Origin: Dokdonella_A sp966248875
GTDB taxonomy: Bacteria; Pseudomonadota; Gammaproteobacteria; Xanthomonadales; Rhodanobacteraceae
Reading direction: 5' to 3'
Length of the DNA: 64,000 bases
Assembly (NCBI GenBank): GCA_966248875.1
Contig: CBINBI010000004.1
Location: forward strand, 22,160-86,159
The notes under the pieces were generated by a model. The model did no database searches. It had not been told where the DNA came from and worked only from the letters and a program-made list of their open reading frames with translations. Below, one piece after another: positions 50,423-57,029 of this stretch. Both the position numbers and the translations under genes were made by a program. Each line of letters starts with the position of its first letter. Position 1 is the stretch's first letter.

Positions 50423-51796
50423 ATGGATGAGTCCCGCTGGGCCCGCCTCGAAGTCTTCCTGACCCGAAACGGCGTCGTCCGCGCCGCCGACATCGCGCGC
50501 GAGTTCGGCGTCAACCAGTCCACCGTCTCCCGCCTCATCGCCGACGCCGGCGCGCGCGTCGTCCGCATCGGCCGCGCACGCTCGGCGCGTTATGCGCTCG
50601 CGCGAGACATCGGGCGCGCCGGCAGCCATTGGCCGCTCTATCGAATCAACGCCGAAGGACGCGCCGAACGGCTCGGCGAGCTGCACGCGCTCAGCGGCGA
50701 GCAATTCTGGTTCGAATCTTCGGGTCCGCGACCCGCGTTCCTCCATGGAGATTTCGCCCACGGCGTATTCCCGGGCCTCCCCTGGTTTCTGGACGATCAG
50801 CGCCCGCAAGGCTTTCTCGGTCGCGCATTCGGAAGGCGCGTCGCACCCGACATCAACGCGAACCCCGACATTCTTCTATGGAATGCGGACGACATCGTGC
50901 TGGCCCTGCTCCGGCACGGCGATGATGCGCCCGGCGATCTCGTGCTCGGCGAAGCGTCGCTGCAGCGCGCGCTGCAACGAACCCTCGGCCAAGCCGACCT
51001 CATTCTGTTGGCGGATCGCTCCGCCGAATATCCACGCCGCGCCGAAGCCGTTTTGCGTGGCGAGAATTTCGGATCTTCCGCGGGCGGGGAGCAACCCAAG
51101 TTCGCCGTGACGCTGCGCGATGGCGAAGAGGCACGGCCCGTCATCGTCAAGTTCAGCGAGCGAACGGAAAGCGCCGGCGCGCGACGCTGGGCCGATCTCC
51201 TCATCGCCGAGCACCTCGCCGGCATCAGCCTCAAGGAATCGGGGCTCGAAGCCGCCGACAGCGAAGTCCTCGAAGCCGGCGGCCGCGTGTTCCTGCAATC
51301 GACGCGCTTCGATCGCACGCCCGCGCGCGGGCGCTCGGGATTCGTTTCGCTCGCGGCGCTCGATGCCGCGTACTACGGTCATGTCCGCATCGACTGGTGG
51401 CGCTTCGCGCCCGAGCTCGAACGCGATGGATGGATCGACGCCGACAGCGCGCGACGACTGCGAATCTACGGCTGGTTCGGCACGCTGATTTCGAACAGCG
51501 ACATGCATCTGGCGAACGCCGCGCTGCGACTCACGGACGAGCGTCCCCTGCGACTGCTGCCCGCCTACGACATGCTGCCGATGCAGTTTCGACCCGCGCC
51601 GAGCGGTGAAGTCGTCGAGCGGAATTACGAAGTCGCGCTGCCGACGCCGGAGCGCCGTGAGGACTGGCACGTCGCCGCGCGCATCGCGCGTGAGTTTTGG
51701 GAGCGCACAGCCGATGAGCCGCGCATTTCGAGCGGATTCCGCGCGCTGGCCGGGGAGGCGCGATCCGCGCTGGATCAGGCCATCCGACGGAGCTAG
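50423..51796 (+). CDS. yjjJ: HipA-family kinase with N-terminal helix-turn-helix (YjjJ type)
   Basis: Protein of 457 residues that joins a DNA-binding winged helix to a HipA-like Ser/Thr kinase. Residues about 5-60 form the HTH (NGVVRAADIAREFGVNQSTVSRLI). The kinase part begins near residue 90 and has the HipA core signature GENFGSSAGGEQPKFAV (the Gly-rich autophosphorylation/ATP loop), VIVKFS with the ATP-binding Lys, the catalytic LISNSDMHLANAAL (N-x-D-x-H-x-x-N) and LLPAYDMLPM with the metal Asp. E. coli YjjJ is a HipA-like toxin that can arrest growth without a separate HipB; here too no partner antitoxin gene is adjacent. It lies between putA and a diverged putA fragment, within an AT-richer patch. 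Transfer is likely. Confidence 0.88.
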   Translation: MDESRWARLEVFLTRNGVVRAADIAREFGVNQSTVSRLIADAGARVVRIGRARSARYALARDIGRAGSHWPLYRINAEGRAERLGELHALSGEQFWFESSGPRPAFLHGDFAHGVFPGLPWFLDDQRPQGFLGRAFGRRVAPDINANPDILLWNADDIVLALLRHGDDAPGDLVLGEASLQRALQRTLGQADLILLADRSAEYPRRAEAVLRGENFGSSAGGEQPKFAVTLRDGEEARPVIVKFSERTESAGARRWADLLIAEHLAGISLKESGLEAADSEVLEAGGRVFLQSTRFDRTPARGRSGFVSLAALDAAYYGHVRIDWWRFAPELERDGWIDADSARRLRIYGWFGTLISNSDMHLANAALRLTDERPLRLLPAYDMLPMQFRPAPSGEVVERNYEVALPTPERREDWHVAARIAREFWERTADEPRISSGFRALAGEARSALDQAIRRS

Positions 51797-51812
51797 CATG
51801 GGAATCGGCCGC

Positions 51813-51935
51813 TCAGGCTGCTGACGTCCGAAGTGTTCGGACCGGCGCTGCATGTCGTGCGGTGGAAATCGGACGAGCTCGACGACGTGATCGATGCGAT
51901 CAACGCCACAGGTTACGGGTTGACGCTCGGCGTGC
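51813..51935 (+). pseudogene. Fragment of a second, diverged putA (P5C dehydrogenase domain)
   Basis: In one frame this reads RLLTSEVFGPALHVVRWKSD and DELDDVIDAINATGYGLTLG. It aligns without gaps to bases 49919-50041 of the intact putA; my manual alignment finds 17 mismatches in 123 bases (about 86% identity). Homology stops abruptly on both sides: 16 bases after the yjjJ stop and just before higA. Most differences are synonymous or conservative, so it once belonged to a functional putA from a relative. It is a recombination remnant, not a gene. Confidence 0.85.
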
Positions 51936-51947
51936 TGGCGCGTTCGC

Positions 51948-52307
51948 TCAGGGACCGATCAAACTCTCGGCCGGAATGCCAAGATTCCTGTGCAGGCTGC
52001 GAATCATGTCGACCGTCAGGCTGCGCTTGCCGTTGAGCACTTCGTACACGCGATTCGGCCGCCCGATCGAAGGCACCAGATCCTTGACGGTGAGCCCGCC
52101 CTGCTCCATCCGGAAACGGATCGCCTCGATGGGATCGGGCGCCTTGATCGGAAAGTGCCGCGCTTCGTACGCCTCGACCAGCGTGGCTAGGATTTCGAAC
52201 CGATCGCCGTCCTCGGTGCCGGGCTCGGGCTCGTCATCGAAATACGCCGACAGCTCCTTCAGAGCGGCCTTGTAGTCTTTCTTCGTGCGAATCGGGCGAA
52301 TATTCAT
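51948..52307 (-). CDS. higA: HigA-type antitoxin (helix-turn-helix)
   Basis: Antitoxin of 119 residues that would bind HigB and repress the operon. The N-terminal MNIRPIRTKKDYKAALKEL begins a HigA arm with an acidic stretch (YFDDEPEPGTEDGD). The central segment FPIKAPDPIEAIRFRMEQGGL leads into a Xre-type HTH (LTVKDLVPSIGRPNRVYEVLNGKRSLTVDMIRSLHRNLGIP). GGAGG precedes ATG 52307, and this start overlaps the higB stop (ATGA). Toxin-first order is typical for higBA. It ends 12 bases from the putA fragment. Confidence 0.9.
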   Translation of the reverse strand: MNIRPIRTKKDYKAALKELSAYFDDEPEPGTEDGDRFEILATLVEAYEARHFPIKAPDPIEAIRFRMEQGGLTVKDLVPSIGRPNRVYEVLNGKRSLTVDMIRSLHRNLGIPAESLIGP

Positions 52308-52606
52308 GGGGCCTCCACAGTGGCCGCATCGATCTTGCTGTATTGCGCGTGCGTGCCGACGAACTTGATGTAGACGGCTTGAAAGCGGTAAGCGACGGCG
52401 ACGATCAAGCGATAGTCGTTGCCTTTGATGTTGAAAACAACGCGATTCTTGCCAATGAAGCTTGCGGTTGCGTAGCGATTCTTGATCTCTCGCGGCGTTT
52501 GCCAGGACGCATGTCTGGCTTCGTCGTACCATGCCTTGAGCGGCTGCTCGGCATCGGGATGACGCTGCCAGAAGTGTCTCAGGGTACTGACCGCGACGAT
52601 CTTCAT
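52304..52606 (-). CDS. higB: HigB-type mRNA interferase toxin
   Basis: RelE-superfamily ribosome-dependent endoribonuclease of 100 residues, first gene of the toxin-antitoxin pair. It starts MKIVAVSTLRHFWQRHPDAE and has KAWYDEARHASWQTPREIKNRY, then FNIKGNDYRLIVAVAYRF with the conserved Arg and YIKFVGTHAQYSKID (His/Tyr near the C-terminus), all HigB-like. The ATG at 52606 lies immediately downstream of a palindromic operator. Overlaps higA by four bases, so the pair is translationally coupled. The frame is complete, so the toxin is probably active and held by HigA. Confidence 0.92.
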   Translation of the reverse strand: MKIVAVSTLRHFWQRHPDAEQPLKAWYDEARHASWQTPREIKNRYATASFIGKNRVVFNIKGNDYRLIVAVAYRFQAVYIKFVGTHAQYSKIDAATVEAP

Positions 52607-52611
52607 GAGCT

Positions 52612-52640
52612 ATGGTAGTCCCAATATGGGACTTACGCAA
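52612..52640 (-). promoter_or_regulatory. higBA promoter with AGTCCCA-ATA-TGGGACT operator
   Basis: Minus-strand -35 TTGCGT (52640-52635) and -10 TACCAT (52617-52612) are 17 bases apart. The spacer holds a perfect 7-bp dyad, AGTCCCA (52617-52623) and TGGGACT (52627-52633), around ATA. This is the expected place for HigA-mediated autorepression. Confidence 0.65.
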
Positions 52641-52818
52641 CTTCTGGGTCGTTACTTCGCGCCACTGCGCTCGCGCGCGAACCCGCAACCGGCGTCACCG
52701 CCGCGCGCCGATGCCGACCCTGACCTACTACGCAGCTAAAGTCATATCGACCGCTCCCGCGTCGACGTCCCGATGCTCGCCCTCCGCGGCGAGATGGCGG
52801 AAAGCCATCGGCTTTCCC

Positions 52819-53037
52819 ATCCGGTCTCGAACAGGGCGAGGCCGTCTTCCTCGAACGTCGGAATCTGGCCGAACGGATGCAGCGCGAGATGCGCGGGCTC
52901 CTTCAGCGCGCGGAACGGCACGAGGCGCACTCCGTAGGCCTGGCCCGTTTCCTCGAGCGACCAGCGGACGCGCGTGTCGCGCGCAAGGCCTGGCCGCCGT
53001 CGGGCGAACGTTCGAAGGCGGTAATGACGACGGTCAT
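52819..53037 (-). pseudogene. Glutathione S-transferase remnant (frameshifted and truncated)
   Basis: From ATG 53037 the reading MTVVITAFERSPDGGQ matches the start of xanthomonad GSTs, then the frame must shift by one base near CCAGGCC (about 52985-52991) to continue LARDTRVRWSLEETGQAY, KEPAHLALHPFGQIPTFEED and GLALFETG. The thioredoxin-like glutathione-binding domain stops after about 75 codons; the following AIVLHIAE-type continuation and the whole helical domain are missing. The sequence up to higB shows no further homology. Inactive relic. Confidence 0.75.
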
Positions 53038-53256
53038 CGCGACGGCTCCGTTGCACCGGGAAGCGGGCCGGCTGCAACAGGATATCGGGTCGAGTGATCC
53101 GGGGGCCGATGCGCGCTGTCACGGCTGAACGTGGCTGCTCGCCGATGAACGCGAAAGGGGATGCGACGGCGGCCACAGTCCGATGACGGCCGCCGGCCCT
53201 ACGATCGCTGCCGCAGGGGTTTTCCGGACGATCCGGAACGCAATGGGCAAAGCGAG

Positions 53257-53604
53257 ATGAGTGACAACGTCTGGTACCACGTCGCCACGCAACGCGGCGA
53301 CACGGAAACGGCGACGCTGTGGATGGTGATGCGCGACGAATCGGGCTACACGTGCCGCACGTGGCAGCTCGCGGGATTCGAGCGGCGCAAGATCGAGGCC
53401 TGGATGCGCATGACGGAGCAGCGGCGGGCCAAGGGTCTCGCGATCGAGCCGCCGCCCGACATCGACGACATGACGCCCGAGGAAGCGCATTTCGCGAAGA
53501 TCCACGAGGCGCGGGCGTATCTCGGCACGCCGTGGAACCCGGAGCTGCGCCGGCACGCCGCGGAGTTTTTCCGGCAGATCGATCCGGTGAAGTATCCGGG
53601 CTGA
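53257..53604 (+). CDS. Unknown small soluble protein
   Basis: Protein of 115 residues that I do not recognise. It starts MSDNVWYHVATQRGDTET from ATG 53257, with an AAGCGAG element upstream. It is rich in charged residues and aromatic residues (WMVMRDESGYTCRTWQLAGF, RRKIEAWMRMTEQRR), has no signal peptide or TM helix, and ends in a helical stretch (ELRRHAAEFFRQID) with a final PVKYPG. Codon usage is like the neighbours, so it is probably expressed. It lies between the GST relic and a large palindromic repeat. Confidence 0.6.
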   Translation: MSDNVWYHVATQRGDTETATLWMVMRDESGYTCRTWQLAGFERRKIEAWMRMTEQRRAKGLAIEPPPDIDDMTPEEAHFAKIHEARAYLGTPWNPELRRHAAEFFRQIDPVKYPG

Positions 53605-53634
53605 GGCGCGCGATCTGCTGCGACGGCAGCCGCG

Positions 53635-53783
53635 TTTTTCCCCTCTCCCGCTTGCGGGAGAGGGTTGGGGTGAGGCAATCGGAGCGACGACGTTCCCCGA
53701 GGACGAAAAAGGCGGGTTTGAAGTTTCGAGCCAAGCTCGCCCTCACCCTGCCCTCTCCCGCAAATGGGAGAGGGGAAAGAAAT
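53635..53783. repeat. Pair of inverted CTCTCCCGCTTGCGGGAGAG elements
   Basis: TTTTTCCCCTCTCCCGCTTG... GGTTGGGGTGAGGC (53635-53676) and GCCCTCACCCTGCCCTCTCC... GGGAGAGGGGAAAGAAA (53739-53783) are inverted copies with 60 bases of unrelated sequence between. Each arm also folds on itself. The layout, two palindromes as terminal inverted repeats around a short core, looks like a non-autonomous mobile unit. Confidence 0.8.
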
Positions 53784-53852
53784 CTGCGCGCGGGGCGTGT
53801 GTTTTTTTGCTGCGGCGGCACGCGCACTGCGTCCGTCGGTCCGGCGTATTTC

Positions 53853-54800
53853 CTATTGCTGTGCGCCGCCGCACTGATTCGCCTTCAGGCGGGCGGCGCG
53901 TTCCGGATAGACGTCGTCCAGGAGCTCCATCCACTTGCGCCACGCGCGGCGTGCGTCGTCCTTCTGCGCCTCGGTGACGGGGGGCAGCGGATGCGGCTTC
54001 ACACGCTCGTATCGCCGGCCGTGAAAATCGATGCCGGCTTTCGCCAGTGCCGACTGCACGCTATCGATATTCGCCTGCCCGTCGTCGACCAGCACGATGG
54101 AACGGTAATGACCGCGAAGGTGCAACACGTCGAGTAGCGCGAGCAGCGCGGCGCCCTTGTCGCCGCCACCGGTCATGAGGACGCCGTCGGCATATGTCAC
54201 GCGGCGCCCGCTTCCGGCCGGCAGGCGGAACGACACGGCGTCTGCATGCCGGAGCGGCGCGATCGGCGCGTAGCCGGCGCGGCTCAGCTCGCGCATCGTC
54301 GCGCCGCGCTGATCGGGGCTGCGCGACGTGAGCACCAGCCGATCGAACGGCAGGTTGTTGAGCACTTTCTGGACGTCGTTGCCGCCCGCGCTCGCCTCGG
54401 TCGCGGTCAGGCTGCCGGCTTCGTAATTCATCGCGATGACGTCGTACAGGCACGGCACCTTGTCGGCATCGCCCGGCTTGAGCTCCCTGCTCTGCCAGAC
54501 GTACCAGCGGTCGCTGCCGAAGAACTGCGCGGGCAGATCCGGCGTGGTGCGCGGCGGTGGCGTGAGCAGCGTGTCGTCGATGTCGAGGACCAGCAGTGTC
54601 CGCGTGCGATCCAGCGCGGCAGCGAGCGGCTCGATCTCGCGGAAATTCCGGATCGCGGAGACATCGGAGACGAGCGAGGTGCGCACGGCGGAAGCCGTGC
54701 ATCCGGCCAGCACGCATGCCAGCGCGAAGGCGACGAAGCCGATCGCCGCGTGTGGGCGCGAGCGCGCGCGGGCCGTGCGAAAGCTCGGGTCGTCACTCAT
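53853..54800 (-). CDS. DUF2608/HAD-like lipoprotein
   Basis: Predicted lipoprotein of 315 residues: charged N-terminus, hydrophobic stretch and lipobox LAGC (residues about 30-38, FALACVLAGC). The mature part is a HAD-superfamily domain: DIDDTLL (nucleophile and general acid Asp), LVLTSRSPDQRGATM (motif II Thr/Ser), a Lys in MTGGGDKGAALL, and IVLVDDGQANID (motif IV Asp pair). This matches DUF2608. A phosphatase in the periplasm or outer membrane is likely; substrate unknown. GGGGAGG precedes ATG 54800. It is downstream of the cold-shock gene but separated by that gene's terminator. Confidence 0.8.
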   Translation of the reverse strand: MSDDPSFRTARARSRPHAAIGFVAFALACVLAGCTASAVRTSLVSDVSAIRNFREIEPLAAALDRTRTLLVLDIDDTLLTPPPRTTPDLPAQFFGSDRWYVWQSRELKPGDADKVPCLYDVIAMNYEAGSLTATEASAGGNDVQKVLNNLPFDRLVLTSRSPDQRGATMRELSRAGYAPIAPLRHADAVSFRLPAGSGRRVTYADGVLMTGGGDKGAALLALLDVLHLRGHYRSIVLVDDGQANIDSVQSALAKAGIDFHGRRYERVKPHPLPPVTEAQKDDARRAWRKWMELLDDVYPERAARLKANQCGGAQQ

Positions 54801-54866
54801 GCTGCCTCCCCTTTCGATCCGCGCGACGAGGCGCGCCTCGATCGCGAATTCCGGGCCCGACAAATG

Positions 54867-54898
54867 AAAAGGCCCCGGATGTTTCCATCCGGGGCCTT
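54867..54898 (-). terminator. Rho-independent terminator of the cold-shock gene
   Basis: AAGGCCCCGGATG (54869-54881) and CATCCGGGGCCTT (54886-54898) form a perfect 13-bp stem with a 4-base loop; on the minus strand it ends in TTTT. It lies about 22 bases past the cspA stop. Confidence 0.9.
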
Positions 54899-54920
54899 CG
54901 TGATCAAGGTCTGCGCGGCT

Positions 54921-55130
54921 TCAGACGACCTGGACCTGATCGGCCTGCATGCCCTTCTGGCCCTGCACGGCGACGAAGGTCACCTTCTGGCCTTCCTGAA
55001 GCGACTTGAAACCGGTGCCTTGGATCGCGCGGAAGTGCACGAACAGGTCAGGGCCGCTCTCCGGCGTGATGAAGCCGAAGCCCTTGGCATCGTTGAACCA
55101 TTTGACGGTTCCGGTCTGACGATTCGACAT
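54921..55130 (-). CDS. cspA: Cold-shock domain protein
   Basis: RNA chaperone of 69 residues with a single OB-fold cold-shock domain. RNP1 is KGFGFI (about 16-21) and RNP2 is LFVHF (about 29-33); TGTVKWFNDAKGFG and FVAVQGQKGMQADQV complete the signature. Binds single-stranded RNA or DNA and melts secondary structure. ATG 55130 follows an AAAGGAAAT ribosome site. It has a long upstream gap and a strong terminator, so it is monocistronic; which csp paralogue it is cannot be said. Confidence 0.95.
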   Translation of the reverse strand: MSNRQTGTVKWFNDAKGFGFITPESGPDLFVHFRAIQGTGFKSLQEGQKVTFVAVQGQKGMQADQVQVV

Positions 55131-55502
55131 CTCGAATATTTCCTTTGTTCAAGTTGGGACAAACGTAATCGCGATCGCGGTGCATCCGGATCGAGACTGG
55201 GGCTGCTGGGAGTAATCGAGGCGAAGCGATGAGCGGACCGGTTAGGGATCAACCGCATCGGGCCACGGTTCACTGTGACCCTAGCAAACACAGTAAGGGC
55301 ACTATAACCGGTATATCGGACAAAAGCGACTGCACAGTCCGCTGGAAAGCCGACCCCGTCGCGGAATCGGTCGCCGCATGCGCATTTCGCGGTTTTTTCG
55401 CGTGTTTTCGCGCCCGCGGACTTCCCGGCAAGGACGAAACCGGAACCCCGGAAACGCGACGAGCGCCCGAAGGCGCCCGCCGCGCTCCCCATAAACCGTC
55501 GC
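55131..55502 (-). other. Upstream region and possible long leader of the cold-shock gene
   Basis: About 370 bases without a gene. On the minus strand TATAGT (55306-55301) could be a -10 box about 170 bases before the start, leaving a long 5' leader as in E. coli cspA; the -35 side is weak. The GC-poor stretch 55285-55325 stands out from its surroundings. The rest, next to the FadL-like gene, shows a short GCGCCCGAAGGCGC hairpin but no clear terminator. Confidence 0.4.
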
Positions 55503-56834
55503 TCAGAACCGGTACTGCCCCGAGATTGCGAGCAGGTTGCCCGAGCTTTCGAAGTGCCCGGTGAGCGTGCTGAAGGTCGCGCTGGTGTGATTGACGTCGC
55601 CGTCGTCCACCCAGAGATGCACGTAGCCCGCCTCGAACTTGAGATTGTCGTCGACCTTGTAGCCGAGGCCGAACGAGAGCCAGGTGCGGTTGGCGTCCGG
55701 AATGCGCGGCGTGCGCGTCGCGTCGCGCGTCGGCGTCTGGTCGTAGGCGACGCCGGCGCGGAGCGTCCATTTCGGATCGAGGCGCCAGTCGCCGCCGAGC
55801 GAGAAGAACCACGAATCCTTCCAGTCGAAGATCGACACCGAATCGGGCTGCGCGGGATTCGCGTAGTGCACAACGAGCTTCTCGAAGCTCGACCACTGCG
55901 TGTAGCCGACGTCGGCGCCGAAGCTGAAGCGGTCGTCCATCGTGTGCCACCAGCTCAGCGTCGCGAACGCCGGCGTGTCGAAATCGGCCTTGCCGTCGCT
56001 GTCGACGAACGCGCCGCCGAGGAACGGCACGAGATTCGAAGGCACGAGGAACTTGCCGTCGCCTTCGATGGTGTGCTCGATCTTGGAATGGAAGTTGACG
56101 CCGATGTTGTCGTTCGGCGTCGCTTTCCAGAGCAGGCCGAGGCCGAAGCCGTAGCCCCAGTCGTCGCCCTTGAGGCTGCCGAAGCCGTCGGCTTCCTGCG
56201 GCAGCAATGCGCCGTTGGTCGGGCCGGCGAGAATCGTGCCGAAGTCGATCGCCTGCGTCAGCTTGGCGCTGGTGCGCTGCGCGATGAGACTCGCGCCGAG
56301 CGAGAATTCGTCGGAGAGCTGCCACGATGCGGCGAACGTCAGCGCCGGTGATTCGAGCTTGGATTCCAGCGCTTCGTAGCGGCCGACCCAGCCCTCGTTG
56401 TAGTCGGTCTGGAATCCGAACGGCGCGGTCAGCGACACGCCGAGCGTCCACGCGTCGTTGACCGGATGCACGAAGTAGATCGCCGGCACGGGTTTGGTCG
56501 TGCCGCCGTCGCCGCCGTTGCCGCCGGTCAGCGGGCGGCCGAGGAAATCCTGTCCGCTGCCGTGGAACTTCGTCTCGAAATTGATCGCGGTGAGGTCGGC
56601 CTGGAAGCAGCCGCTCTTGAGCCCGCTCATTGCGGCCGGGTTGTTGGCGACGACCGCGCAATCGCCCGGCGCTGCGGCAGAGCCTGCGAACGAGCGCCCC
56701 ATGGCTTCGGCGCTGTTCTCCTTCAACTGGAACGCCGACGCATGCGCGGTTTCGCCGGTCAGCGCCGCGGCGAGCGCCAGCGGCAGGATCGCCAGCATCG
56801 GCGCGGTCGGTCGGCAACGGAGAAGACGGCTCAT
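55503..56834 (-). CDS. FadL/OmpP1/TodX-family outer-membrane protein
   Basis: Beta-barrel porin of 443 residues for hydrophobic compounds such as long-chain fatty acids. Signal peptide about 1-32 (ending THASA), followed by AFQLKENSAEAMGRSFAGSAAAPGD and the diagnostic NPAAMSGL, which forms the N-terminal hatch. About 14 amphipathic strands follow, ending GNLLAISGQYRF with terminal Phe. Extracellular loops contain Gly/Asp-rich GGNGGDGG. AGGAG lies 9 bases before ATG 56834. Monocistronic; convergent with nothing nearby, and read toward the cold-shock gene. Confidence 0.92.
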   Translation of the reverse strand: MSRLLRCRPTAPMLAILPLALAAALTGETAHASAFQLKENSAEAMGRSFAGSAAAPGDCAVVANNPAAMSGLKSGCFQADLTAINFETKFHGSGQDFLGRPLTGGNGGDGGTTKPVPAIYFVHPVNDAWTLGVSLTAPFGFQTDYNEGWVGRYEALESKLESPALTFAASWQLSDEFSLGASLIAQRTSAKLTQAIDFGTILAGPTNGALLPQEADGFGSLKGDDWGYGFGLGLLWKATPNDNIGVNFHSKIEHTIEGDGKFLVPSNLVPFLGGAFVDSDGKADFDTPAFATLSWWHTMDDRFSFGADVGYTQWSSFEKLVVHYANPAQPDSVSIFDWKDSWFFSLGGDWRLDPKWTLRAGVAYDQTPTRDATRTPRIPDANRTWLSFGLGYKVDDNLKFEAGYVHLWVDDGDVNHTSATFSTLTGHFESSGNLLAISGQYRF

Positions 56835-57029
56835 GCGGGAGGGCTCCTGGCGGGACGGCTTGCGGGCGTTCACTACGCATCCTTTGCGGGACCGGATGAT
56901 CTTAGCTGTTTCTTCACATCCCCATCCATCCTGCGCCGCCGCATTTGCTGCGTCGCGGCACACAGAAACAGGAATCCGCTGCGACAGGCCTCACTGTGCG
57001 CCGACGGCGCTGGCCGCAGAATCCGGCGC

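Noticed and set aside
51833..52036. Small complete gene beginning MFGPALHVVRWKSDE
   Set aside because: It is the internal part of the putA relic followed by out-of-frame sequence over higA; no ribosome site.
53161..53256. N-terminal extension of the unknown small protein
   Set aside because: The extra 32 residues are Arg-rich and precede a better start (ATG 53257); they overlap the region upstream of the GST relic.
50287..53260. Mobile element such as an insertion sequence or integron carrying the toxin-antitoxin genes
   Set aside because: No transposase, integrase, terminal inverted repeat or target duplication is visible; homologous recombination through putA explains the fragment better.
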